Below the pieces are notes generated by a model. The model was not told the DNA's origin and ran no database searches. It saw only the letters and a list, made by a program, of their open reading frames with translations. Below are positions 1 to 10,829 of a stretch of 64,000 nucleotides of DNA, piece after piece. The first letter of the stretch is position 1. Each line of letters opens with the position of its first letter. The position numbers were made by a program, and so were the translations under genes. Source of the DNA: Cristatella mucedo (Eukaryota; Bryozoa; Phylactolaemata; Cristatellidae); assembly GCA_009760855.2 (NCBI GenBank), contig WPIO01000002.1, positions 4,053,001-4,117,000 on the forward strand, written 5' to 3'.

Positions 1-255
1 CTCCTGCTGCCGACTAGGGCTCATTCTTTTCAGCTGTCCTGAGCTGCTACTTCCATGCTACTCACTACCACAACAGCGCTCCTGGTTCTGCCATGTTTCC
101 CACTCTCTCTTTGTTGCGTGAGATAAAGTCTGTTCGCTACCGAGTGCATACTAAAAGCCGCTATGGCTGTGAGTGGGCTATAAAAACTAACATGCATATC
201 ACCCATATAGTCTTTACGGCTTTGTGGAGTTACAGACAGAGATACGTTACATTAC
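1..255 (+). mobile_element. L2-B non-LTR retrotransposon, 3' end
   Basis: This is the 3' end of an old L2-like element cut off by the window edge. It aligns by eye with 7070-7355, sharing the segment around 'tttgttgcg' and the closing 'gagttacagacagagatacg'. The element ends in ACATTACATT-like repeats near 255. No reading frame survives. Confidence 0.6.
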
Positions 256-650
256 ATTAGCGATCCGCTTGAGACACATAGTGATGAAATGAATTACCAA
301 AGCAACTTTTGGGTTTTGTAGGAAGAGCCCAACTCCCAAAGACCATTAGCCATAAATTCTTATGTCTAAACTTTTGGAAAACCTATTTGTGACCTTTTTA
401 ATTCATTAATTGCTTCTCTGAACAAAGTTGCTGACACAAGGCCTTTTCAATAAATCATTGTTCGACCTACACTTAAAAGCTTGGGTATATTCAGAGGTAT
501 TAGAAAATAATCACCCATGTCTCTAGAATTCCTTTTTTGTCAATTTTGTCGAATAGATTACAGCTCAGTGGCCAGTAGAGCACTTGGAAAAAAATTAGTT
601 ATAAGAAAAAAAAATTGTTCATGACTCAAGCGACATTGCTCCATTGAAAA
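256..650. other. AT-rich stretch, nothing recognised
   Basis: I see no credible reading frame, repeat family or RNA-like structure here. A few A or T runs are the only features. Confidence 0.5.
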
Positions 651-654
651 GTCT

Positions 655-765
655 CTAATCGAATTTTGATTGATACCCTATTGGTAAGGAGGTTGTTCCT
701 TTCGACCAAGGTCGTCGTCTCGATTCCGGCATCGTCATCATCCACTGCAATTAGTGGTGACAGCA
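655..765 (+). mobile_element. Possible degraded tRNA-derived SINE head
   Basis: The segment near 'tcgtctcgattccggc' resembles a polymerase III B box, and an A-box-like 'ttggtaaggaggttg' lies upstream. The arrangement resembles SINE-2 at 24503. The A box is poor, so this could be chance. Confidence 0.3.
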
Positions 766-1079
766 GTTAACTATTTATGGCACTCCTGGCGCCTTAAAAT
801 TTCAGATGTGAATTTGGACCTGAATTTTACCTCCGTGCGACCGAAATACTAAACAGTAATGATGATGGTAATGCTACTGCCTTCACCTTGCTTGATCTTG
901 TTCCAGCTAGGTTGAACACTATTGGTTACGATCATAATTTCCACCATAAGCGATGGAGATAGGCAATCGGTCTGGAAGTAGAGGCAATTGCAAGGTCCAA
1001 ACCAACCTGCCTGATAGTGTTTAATCCGTGTCCTGTGATGGTCACGTCTCATCAAGCAGACCAGTAATTGGTGAAGTCC

Positions 1080-1800
1080 CACAGTTATCCGTACTCTGTC
1101 TTTTGCTGGTCTCATTGGTACCGAACCTCTTGGTAATGAAATGTGGGCCAAGGAATGGATTATCACTTTTATGCTGACAATACCCAGCAGTACTTTTAAT
1201 TTAAATCCGGAGAATCTGCCGCAGGAATTGAAAAAATGAACACTTGCCTGGCAGCCTGTGAATCGTGGATTTCTACCACTTTCTTTGAACCAAACGACGA
1301 TAAAACAGAACTCCTCATACAACAGCCTGAGCGTACGTATGAAAAATGAGACTGCCATCTCATTTTAATTGGAGATACTGTAAGTGGATCTGTACTCACA
1401 GGCAATGGCTTAAATTCTGAAAGTTTAACTATTCTTTGGTTAGAATAAGGCTGGGTTGATGCGATTCTGTTTTGGCCAGGCTACCGAAAAAAGCCATGTA
1501 GATTCTGCAGGTGGAGACTGCTAGGTTGTACCAAAAATCCCAGAGTTTAAGCCCAGTTTCTCCTTTGCTGTATGGCTCTTATGGCTCTCGGTTAATCAAT
1601 GGACACAAAGGAAAGCTTTTACATTAACCGAAATTGCGTGCCATAGTTTGGCTCCTGGGTATCTAGCTGAATCCATTATCGCATACTTGAAGCAGTGATG
1701 GTAGCCATTAAGGCACTTCTGCCTCTACCGAAATGAGGCTTCTAGATCAGCCAATCATTGAGGTATACTACAGTTACAGATTGAGAGATCGAAAATTAAA
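1080..1800 (+). pseudogene. L2-B reverse transcriptase fragment, decayed
   Basis: Translation of about 1165-1330 gives the RT active-site neighbourhood with YADN in place of the usual YADD. A segment matching the conserved block after the active site follows (FFEPNDDKTELL, with one expected L changed). In-frame stops and frameshifts occur throughout, so it is dead. The downstream part (1460-1700) aligns with 6690-6900 of the other L2-B copy. The 169-codon minus-strand reading frame at 849-1358 is antisense to this RT and is not a gene. Confidence 0.65.
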
Positions 1801-2089
1801 TTACACTGCCTTCACGTGGCTTCAGCCTCATTTAAATTATCGTTTTTTCTTAGGTTTCCCATTGATTTTCTGTCAATCTTGTAGCTCACGTAAGCACCAT
1901 CCTTAATCTATCGGCTTAAACGTTTAAGGCTGATGCCCGACAGCATTATATCATTCCTTTGATTCATTTGGAAAGATCGAATGATGCCTAACCCAGACAG
2001 ACGGAACAGAACGACTTTCAAAAACAGACCCAATTGAAATTGAAAAATTGCTGACGACGACAGCACAGCATTGATTGAAACTCATTTGG
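1801..2089. other. Intergenic, nothing recognised
   Basis: There are only short chance reading frames, with no recognisable repeat or RNA feature. Confidence 0.4.
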
Positions 2090-2650
2090 TAAGTCTCGTT
2101 TTACGGCACACAGTGAGTGAAAAAATAGAGTCAAAACTAATAAAGAAGATGGCGATATAATATTTGGCCCTAAAGCTGATCCTTACCAGAGGAATATGCA
2201 GTTACCTGAGCCCTTAAAAGTGTGGTCTATTACAAGAACACTAAACGATTGGCATCTCTCGCCAGCTCCAATCAAATTGTCGAGTGAATGAGCCAAGGTT
2301 TTTTTCAACGACAAGGTGTGGTCTTGCCACTGGTGTAGACTGTTGCACGGACAATTCATTTCCTGCTATGTAGAGTCTATGCAAAATGACCATTTTTCCA
2401 GGTCATTGAGTTCTTTTTCCGTGCTATCTCAGACCAAATGTTGCAGGTGCTGCTAGAGTTCTATAAGTTCTTTTCTTGGAATTAATTAGCTCCATAAGTT
2501 TTAAATAACAAATAACAACCTCTTGTGTACGGTCGGGTGTTTTAGTACAGCACGACAATGTCAACGCATAGTAGCCGGCAAAATAAAGTCCATGAACATA
2601 ATTCCTCCATATGCTGTCTTAACAAGATTCCTAGCGACTGATCTTCAATC
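2090..2650 (+). repeat. Dispersed inverted repeat, copy 1
   Basis: This block is found in reverse complement at about 37640-38190. Shared landmarks are 'ggcatctctcgccag', 'gaatgagccaaggtttttt' and 'tcgggtgttttagtacag'. A short peptide is conserved between copies (PE.L.VW...T.N.WHLSP), so the repeat may once have coded for protein. Both copies have stops. It may be an unrecognised transposon. Confidence 0.6.
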
Positions 2651-2960
2651 GTAAATAAATTGTTTATGTAATAAAAATATTCAATATTCACGATAATCTA
2701 TGTTAATTGGAGTTGATTTTATACAAATATACGTGCCGAAGAGGCAATATAAAGAGCCGATATCTTTCTAAGGACCACTTTATTTAACCGCCTTTCAGAT
2801 CGGCATTGGTATGTAAACCATGTGTGGCCAATATTTGTTATTCATTTTCTAATGAATTTTTAGCTTTTCTAAGGTTGACGCCTACTTTGGATTTCCATCG
2901 GCATTAGCTTGCAGGCAAAATTAAGATACTGAGGTTGGCAACTTCTTGCTAACAGTAGCC
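2651..2960. other. AT-rich spacer, nothing recognised
   Basis: No supported feature is present between the inverted-repeat block and the coding-like stretch that follows. Confidence 0.4.
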
Positions 2961-3217
2961 ATGAGAAGACCAAGGTACATCACTAAGCATGAAGAGGCAG
3001 AGAAGAAGACACTGGCAATAGAGACTTGAATTTCGTGTGATGTGACAGCTGTGCTCTGCCAGTTGCTTTATGCCTGGGAAAGCGAAAAGCTTCCCTAGCG
3101 AGATTCCCTAACCGCCGAACTCTCAGAAACGCCACATAAAATGTCTAAAGCTGATGATAAAGCAGCGATAGTGGCAGCAATCATTTATTCTACCGCTAAA
3201 AGAGCTGAATAAGCATT
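2961..3217 (+). pseudogene. Coding-like stretch with in-frame stops, family unknown
   Basis: One reading frame from the ATG at 2961 reads as convincing protein, but it has TGA near 3027, TAG near 3096 and TAA near 3215. Purine-first codons are strongly enriched, for example in MSKADDKAAIVAAIIYSTAK. The parts between the stops stay in the same frame, which suggests point decay of one coding sequence. It may be a pseudogene or transposon relic. Alternatively the two stops could lie in short introns, since a possible acceptor 'cttccctag' coincides with the second. I do not recognise the family. Confidence 0.4.
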
Positions 3218-3590
3218 CCCATCAGGCCTAAACCAGGTCGGATGAATTAATAAATTCCAAGTAAGGCAGCACGAACTCTGCTTAAAATTAACCTTGCACC
3301 TGCGTTTAAGCTAATTGTGAATTCATATTTAGTGGCAGTGCAGCGAAAACATGTTCATTTATTGATGCAGAGTATTATGCAAGCAAATGATGATCCATTC
3401 TGACTAAATGCACACTTAACAAACGTTTACGATCTTGTAAACGTGATTTATTTCAAGAAAATTCTTCCATGTTCCTTCCTCGTGTGACGATAAATAGCTT
3501 ACAGCAGTGGAGAATACTTTGAAAATTCATATGACTCAATGTGAAGTAGAAAAATCGCTGCTGCTGTCGTAGCTAACCCAGGACTCAAAA
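3218..3590. other. Spacer, nothing recognised
   Basis: No reading frame, repeat or motif that I can support. Confidence 0.4.
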
Positions 3591-3951
3591 GTGATTGCTT
3601 CCATGGACTTCTTGTATGTCTGCCTCAGAAAATACATGCTGAGTTATCAGGAATCTATGCAACTGTATGTATGCATGGCAGGAAATTATCTCAAATGTGG
3701 TGGGTGCTGCCAAGATCTGCAAATAAAGCATGCTTTACCTACTCGGAAATATTTCAAGTGCAAGTTTGACAGCACGTAGAACACAACTCGAGCGATAGCT
3801 AAAAAACTGTCTCGCATGTCTATAGTCCTATGCTTGCTTGGATCGGTGACAGGCGCCCACTTCCCAAGCCGGTGCATGCCGAAGAAGCACCCAAGAACAC
3901 CTTGCCGAGTATCGCCCAGTAAAAAGACAGTTCCCTAGCAACCATGCTCAA
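3591..3951. other. Weak coding potential on both strands
   Basis: A plus-strand frame at 3591-3779 (Cys-rich end, KCGGCCQ) overlaps a minus-strand frame at 3686-3877 that begins with a true ATG and contains a donor-like TAG|GTAAAG. Neither matches a family I know and they cannot both be real. I leave this undecided. Confidence 0.2.
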
Positions 3952-4163
3952 CTACATTTTTGTCCTTGCTGCAGAGATGTAGTTTAGCTTGAGGCACAGG
4001 AGAAGTTTTAGCCTCGGAGGTCCAGCTGCAAAAGGCGCCTTTTTCTCCGGCGCATCTACACTAACCGGCTCAGTCAGAGTGACTGCATAAGCCCCCTGCT
4101 TAGAGCGACGAACCATCATCTGCCTCACAGGATCGCATTGCAAAGGAAACTGTCTTCTAATAA
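3952..4163 (-). CDS. Candidate exon, function unknown
   Basis: About 70 codons are open on the minus strand from just inside the AT microsatellite to a TAG at 3952-3954. GC content is higher than in the surroundings, and the translation is rich in K, R, P and A (for example [18 protein letters not shown]). An acceptor-like CAG precedes codon 4 or so. No start codon or clear donor could be fixed, so it may be an internal or terminal exon or chance. Confidence 0.25.
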
Positions 4164-4164
4164 G

Positions 4165-4306
<142 letters not shown>

Positions 4307-4369
4307 TATAAGCTTGTCTTGGAGAATATGATCACTAACATGGAACTATTCAGATAAAGCATTCATTGA

Positions 4370-6375
4370 AAAATCCAAACCTCAGAAAATCTACTCTTCC
4401 TGCGTTTTTTCTGCTTCTTCATTCTAGGTTTGTCAAAGGGAACTCAAAAGGCAGCGGCTAGGAGGCAAGCAAGCAGATCTTCAGCACGTGTAGACATTTA
4501 TTACCTTACATTTATCGTACTCTCACTGTTGCAGAAAGCTCACGACTACACTGTGCGTCGTGGATAACTGCTGAAAAACCAACAATAAACTGATCAAAAA
4601 ACAGAGGAACCGTCAGTTGGATTTCAGAATCTGGCCTTAACTATCAGTAGAGTTTCCCTGGTGCCGGTACTGTGTAGGCGTTTATGAGCAGAAGTCTTGT
4701 ATTGCATTAGGTCAAATTCGGTTATGGCAGTGACATCGCACATGTTGGTGGGTATATCCCGATTAGTGAGCGAGATCAGTGCAATGCTTGGTTGCTTTTT
4801 ACTGCTAAAAATGGATATATCTTGTCGCCACAAGCTTTACATCAACATTTTATCCATTGTTATTTCTTGCTTGGTTTAGCTTTTCAATGTAAGAAATAAA
4901 CTTGCAGTTCGAGCAAGCAGAGTAAAGACCCTTTCAGATTGATTTTTGTGTATACCAATATTTTGTCATCGAGATAAAATGGCACGTGCTCTGGTTCTGG
5001 CAGGGCTATGGTGTGTACACGAAAGTCTTGATTTTTACCTTTCATTTCAGTGCAAGTAAAGTGCATTTATTATCAATACTAGCATTGGCGTCACTGACGG
5101 TCGTGCCATGTACAAACACGTACATGTGTTTTTCACAGTCGGGTGTACGAGTGCGGCTATCCTCAATTCATTTACTGTTATTTACTGTAATAATCTTTCC
5201 CTGAAGCACTTTTTGTATAGCAGAGTTCAAAAATCTTTGTGGCAGCAGGTAAATTCTGATAAAATAGATCTTTTTGAAATTGAATGCATTAGATGTTCCG
5301 TCTTGCATGGGCGCAGCTGTTAAGGAGATGCAATACGTTCCTGATGGTGATGACCGCATAAAATCTTAATAATATCATTACTTACCACTGAGCTAGCAAT
5401 AATTCCCAGTGCAGCTTGCTAGAGAGCACTCAAGCCGTCTTCCATGCAGCAGTGAGGTCTACTCGTAGGAATGGAAACTTTATTAATCCAATCAGCGGTT
5501 CCTCAAATTTGCGTATCTTTACTACGCAAATGTTTGAAGATTTTATTGCGGGAAATCAATAGCCTTGCGTACCGTTGCATTTCCACTTTTACGCCTCAAC
5601 ACAGCGAGCGGAGCAAGAAGTATTAGAAATGCCCACTTATAAAATCCAGTATCAGGGTTGTCGAGGTCAGTTTCCTAAACCAGGAACAATACAATACCGT
5701 TGTAAGACTAGCAATGACAACAATACTAAGTAACTTTAGAGTGCGCTAAGAGTACCTAATTACCATGAAAGCATTTTAGAACTCAGCTGCAAGAGAAAAA
5801 ATAACCACGGGTGTACGACCAGTACACCAACATGCCTGGAATAGCGTGCAGATGCAAGCAATTAGAAGCACAGGGCCATCAGTTAGTAGCACCTCAGGCT
5901 ATTAACCAGCACTAAATCATGTATGGTAATGCATGCAAAATAGCAGTCACAAGAAATTAAGCCATATGAGATGCAGGTGTAGCTGAACGTAACATAAATG
6001 TCTTCAGCTGCGACTTACCCAAATGATGCAAAGTCCATGCGTATAGTGACGAAAGCAAATCAGCCAGCTCCAAATGTTTAGTACGTACGCCTTGAGGGCA
6101 TGGTCGCCAAAATGAGTTCAATTTAGTGCGTTTCTCAGCATTAGAGAACAAGGCACTGCACTTGGCTGCGTTTTGTATGTATTGAATAGAACAACAGTTA
6201 TGTCAGTTATATAGACCACATTCATGAAGCCAAACGTGTAAATCAGCACAAGTTTCTGTCAGCTGGTAAGTGATATCCAATGACACCATTGAGCAATTTA
6301 CAGCCATATTTGTAAAGAGACTAAAACCTAGCTAGCACGGTTCATCTGAAAGCAGCAATCTAGGATAATACTTTG
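4370..6375 (+). repeat. Dispersed segmental duplication, copy 1
   Basis: The whole stretch aligns in the same orientation with 38240-42190 once L2-A insertions in that copy are removed. Landmarks are 'aaaaccaacaataaac', 'cagtcgggtgt' and 'cgaacatgcctgg'. Near 5047 and 38909 both copies keep a strong 3' splice-like site (pyrimidines then CAG) followed by a partly conserved frame (SASKV...SQSGVRV). No complete gene can be built. Confidence 0.7.
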
Positions 6376-6496
6376 GTCTAAGCTGTAGAGGCAGAAATGT
6401 CTGTTCATTGTAAATCAGCAGCCGCTCAAGCTTGTTTCAGCGCATAATTACACTTTTATTTTAGAGGACCCATAAACCACTTTTTTAAATCGCCAT
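6376..6496. other. Short spacer
   Basis: Nothing recognised between the duplication and the L2-B element. Confidence 0.4.
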
Positions 6497-7355
6497 TTGA
6501 AAAATCCGCTCAGTATTTTCGATGTCATCTTCGACAGCTGCCTGAGTTTTGAAAGCTTCGTTCAAATGACTGCTTCCACAGCTAGCCACCACTTCCGATC
6601 CCTATCTACGATCGGGAGCTTTATTCCACGGTGGCGTACGAAGAATTTAATTAGCTCTTTACTTCTATCCCCATTAGGTTATTGTATTTCTCTTTCTGCT
6701 AGCCTACCGAAAAATATCATTAGGCTGCTATAGCTGGCTATAAATATGGCTTCAAGGCTAGCCTAAAATTTCCAGAGATGTATCACGATTCTCATTTTTA
6801 TAAATAGTTGAGATAGCTTCAGGTTGATCAACGGATACAAAGCAAAGTTACTATGCTGATCCACAAAAGTCCCACGAAAACTGGGCTCCTCTATACCTAG
6901 CTGAACTGCTGCCCTAGTTTTGGCGTCCTCTTGACCTCAGGTCATGCGTGGAAAATACATTAGTCGTTCTATTCCCTCTCTTTAAGAACGTTGGCGATAG
7001 AAGATTTGGCCCTTGTGGGTCCTAGACTGTGGAACTCACTTCCACGATTCTTATGCAATGACAACTATGCTCCTGCAGCTGACTATGGCACATACTTCCG
7101 AGCAGTTCTGAACTGCTATTTTCATTTTACTCACTACCTCGAGTGCTTTCGTTACTCTGCCATGCTTCCCACTTCCTCTTTGTTGCGCAAGATGAAGTCT
7201 GTTGGCTACCGAACGAGTAAGGAAAGCCACTTAAGCTCTGAGCTATATTAATTTGCCTTAGTTGTATATGCTAGTGCTCTATGCAAGACTCTTGCTTACC
7301 ACCCACATAGTCTGTGTCGTATTTTGGAGTTACAAACAGAGATACGTACCTTTAC
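6497..7355 (+). pseudogene. L2-B element, 3' half of ORF2 plus 3' end
   Basis: The frame at 6497-6733 contains the post-active-site block typical of L2/CR1 RTs (VIFDSCLSFESFVQM). The frame at 6991-7251 has the C-terminal GPRLWNSLPRF motif of these ORF2 proteins. The two are separated by stops and frameshifts. The 3' end at 7355 carries the same 'gagttacaaacagagatacg' terminus as the copy at 1-255. It is 5'-truncated and inactive. Confidence 0.75.
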
Positions 7356-9186
7356 ATCTTAAGCCAAATATTAATTATTGCCAGTTAGAAATGACTCGGC
7401 TGATAGTGTAGCATGTAGTGACTGGCTAGAATTCGATGAAGCTCTTTTGAGAGAACTTGTATCCCACGTGCAAAGTCACCACATTTGTGGCAAAATAATG
7501 GGGACTCTGTGGCGGAAAATTAACCTGCAAGTAAACTGTGGTTGACAAAAAGCAAGGACGAGATTATTGTTTTCATTTAGACACTCTAACAAGGTAGAGA
7601 AGAACACAGATCAAACTTACCGTGAATAACCCTATGAGATTTTAAATGTGAACAAGAATTTATATGTATTACGTATGCATGGTATGCTTAAATGTACCAG
7701 CCGCGAAACCTAGAAACCCCATACGAGGCATTGGAAACCATTTATGTTTTTACGCAAGGTCACTTTGATGGCAAAAAATTACTGGCAGTGATCTAATTCT
7801 TTAGAGTCGTATTTTGACGTCCGAGAAATAAGGATCACCCTTTCTGTGCCATTTATTGCGGTTGTAGAGTCTCGCTCATAGTATCTTGCTCCGATATCAC
7901 TAATGCACGTTTCTAAAGTCACTGCCAGGTTTGAGGCTTAGCAAGCTTCTTTACAAAGTTGATGTCTTTTTCATGCTGTTTCAGTGCTGCGAGCTAGGAC
8001 ACTGTTACAAAATCTCGTTCAGCGTCTAGCAAGTACTTAAGCTGCTGCTACGTGAAACTCACGGGTATGCCTTAAAGGGAATGTCGATAATTTGTTTCGA
8101 CAGAGAAGTATGCCTAGCAGTGTATTGCTTTTTAGATTTACATGCCCACTTTTTGATTATTTTGGCTCAGATGAGTTGAATTTGGCTATTGAAATTTTAT
8201 GATCGTCCTGCCTTTGCATACCAACCAATTTTTTATGTCCATAAACGTGCTCTAGTTTCTGAGTCGGCTTGTCAATAAAGCAAATAATTCAAATTTCAGG
8301 TTTCTTTAAGAAATGACATGCATTCCGAGCTTTCTTGATCTAAGGCAGCTTTTTTCTCGATTTGCATATGCTTGTAAATCCAAGTATACGATAGTGCTGT
8401 TAAATTGGACATACGGGGCGCGATCGATGGTGACTATTTATTTTCGACAGCTCAAAATGACATTGCCCGGCCGTGCAGAAAGTAAAATGACTTGATTTGG
8501 GTGAGACTTTATTTTTGACGGATGTCGAATGTGCAACTGAATATAGAAGTGATCTTTAGCGATGAAATGTACTACACTGAGTTGCTTATGGCTCTTTATC
8601 GTTTGATGCGAGAGCCTATGCAAGTAAAACAAGCATAAGGTTGCACCTGCTCAGTTTTTTATGCGACTTGTACCTATGCTGCTTGTGGGCTAGTTTATCT
8701 AAGCCTGGCTTGCTTTAGTCATGACATGTAGCTACAGGTAGTTTATTCATCGCAGAAGATGTTTGTCATAATTTTGGGAAGTCAAATCAAGGTTCGTGAT
8801 CACCACTGAAACTATGCAGGTCCAAACTTTATGCGGGAACTTCAGCAGTCTAAAACGTGATCGTTCAGAGCTATAGAAGTCTGAAACTAGTGTGGGCATT
8901 AAGTTACTCCAGCCCATTACAATAGAGAAGTGAAGACTCATCTGTGAAAATGTGACTACTAGCATTTAGCAGATAACGCTGACGGTGGGTTTCGTATTCT
9001 GACTCATTTAGATTCTTCTCATTTGAAACTAACATCTCCCTTTCGTTTTGAGGGTTCTGTGTGCTGAGTCAGACGTGCCATAACCACCTTCTATATTACA
9101 TCTAACTTTAGCTACCTATTTCTGTTTATTATCTACCGGTCATCAATTGAGTTTATTGACTATAGAATTACCGAAATATCTGTTAT
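7356..9186 (+). repeat. Tandem duplication, unit A, left part
   Basis: This aligns with 17780-19625. Shared landmarks are 'ggaaattaacctgcaagtaaact', shown here in part, 'gaggcttagcaagcttct' and 'tttgggaagtca'. The two copies are well diverged with many small indels. No gene is evident: the frames at 8313-8495 and 8438-8632 are not conserved in unit B. Confidence 0.75.
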
Positions 9187-9432
9187 ATAATAATAATAAT
9201 AATAATAATAATAGTAATTCACTTGATAAAGTGCCCTCTGAGAACTTGCTCTCTCTCTAGGCGCTTTACATTTGCTGTAAAGTGAAATGCAATTGAATGG
9301 TGAGAAAAATCATGCTTGAAAAACAAACGAAATGAATAATATGGTTAGGGGTGACATGCACAGGGTCAGCATGCAAATGTGGTTAGTGGCAGCATGCACA
9401 GTGTCAGCACGCATAAGCACATCAATGACGAA

Positions 9433-9837
9433 TCACAGGGAACCATTAAATGCTGTCCTAAATAGGTGTGTTTTCAAGTTCCCTTTAAATGTGGTCAGGT
9501 CAGGGGATGTTCTGATGCAGGTCGGGAGGGAGTTCCAGGCTTTGGGAGCATATGAACTAAATGCATGGTCTCCAAAGGATTTAAGGTTTGTATGAGGTAT
9601 TTCTAGACTGTTGGATTCCGAAAAGTGGGTGGTACGATGCTTGGCCTGATGGGGTAGTGTATCTGAAAGATAGGCTGGAGCCATAGAATGAAGGGACCTA
9701 AAAGTGAGCGACAAAACCTTGAAGTCAATCCGTTGCTTGACTGGTAGCCAGTGCAGGTCAGGGAGAAGTGGAGTAATGTGGCAACTGCAACGCTCACGAC
9801 AGATAAGCCTAGCTGCTGAGTTTTGCACCAGCTGCAA
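9433..9837 (-). pseudogene. L2-A ORF2 C-terminal domain
   Basis: This segment continues the RT frame after two in-frame nonsense codons (near 9942 and 9870). It carries the L2 C-terminal landmarks NSAARL, HWLPVKQRIDFK, APAYLSD and APKAWNSLPT. Most truncated copies in the window retain only this part and the 3' untranslated region. Confidence 0.85.
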
Positions 9838-9939
9838 TCGCCTGATCGCACATGCTGGTAGGCCAGTAAGCAGTGAGTTTCAGAAGTCGAGACAGGATGT
9901 CACGAATGCGTGGACCAACTTGGACGTGATATCTTTATC

Positions 9940-10788
9940 TTAACAAGCCCGAATTTCGGCAATGTTATGGAGCTGAAAATAGGCGGATTTGACTGTGGAG
10001 CTGATATGGTCGTCTAACGAAAGGTCGCTTTGGAATATGACACCTACATTTCGAGCTGATTCAACTGGAGATATGCTGGCAGAGCCAATTTTGAGAGTCA
10101 GCCTTTCCAATCTCTGGATCACATCGGGTTTGCCCATAACTAGTAAGTTAGTTTTATCATCGTTTAGTTTTAGAAAATTTGCTGCCATCCTTGTGCGGAT
10201 GTCATGAATGCATGCAGCCAGTGAGTTTAGAGAATTTGAGGTGCTCGAAGGCTGAGAGGGATCAAAGCAAAGGTACAACTGAGTGGCATCCGCATAGAAG
10301 TGAAAGCCAAGATTGTGCTTGGCAATCACATCAGCAAGAGGCAGAGTATAAACCGTGAAAAGAATCGAACCTAGCACTGAGCCCTGAGGTACTCCATATT
10401 TCAGAGGTACTTCAGATGATCTTTGTCCATTCACGTCAATACTCTGGAGTCTCCCACTGAGATAGGACCTGAACCATTGCAGAGCAGTGCCAGTGATGCC
10501 CAGGCGAGATGAGAGGCGCTCTAGAAGGACCTTGTGATCGATGGTATCAAAAGCTGCCGAAAGATCAAGCAAAACAAGCAGAGACACTCTACCCATGTCT
10601 GCATTCCTAAGTAGGTCGTTGTATACCCTAAGCAATACTGACTCTATGGATAGATTAGCTCTAAAGCCAGACAGGAACTTACTAGCAAGGTGTGAGGTTT
10701 CGATATACGAGTTCAGCTGGTCCGCCACGACCCCTTCGAGTGTATTTGATAGGAACGGTAGAAGGGAAACTGGGCGGTAGTTGCTCAA
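9940..10788 (-). pseudogene. L2-A ORF2 reverse transcriptase domain, inactivated
   Basis: RT blocks are clear and ordered: NYRPVSLLPFLS, SGFRANLS, LLDLSAAFDTIDH, GVPQGSVLG, FHFYADATQLY and LKLNDDKTNLLVMG. The second catalytic Asp of YADD is Ala (YADA, near 10295), so the enzyme is dead even apart from the other breaks. The domain ends at an in-frame TAA near 9942. It lies directly downstream of the endonuclease part, separated by one frameshift. Confidence 0.85.
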
Positions 10789-10829
10789 GTTCTTTTGGTC
10801 AAGTGTAGCTTTCTTGAGAAGTGGCCTGA

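Noticed and set aside
849-1358. 169-codon minus-strand ATG frame
   Set aside because: It is antisense to a recognisable L2-B reverse transcriptase fragment on the plus strand and has no other support.
6187-6265. Possible exon ending at the good donor CAGCTG|GTAAGTG
   Set aside because: The matching duplicated segment near 42050 does not preserve the frame or the donor.
9332-9595. Plus-strand 87-codon frame and similar ones at 15891, 20528 and 56515
   Set aside because: All are antisense to the L2-A 3' region and recur wherever L2-A occurs.
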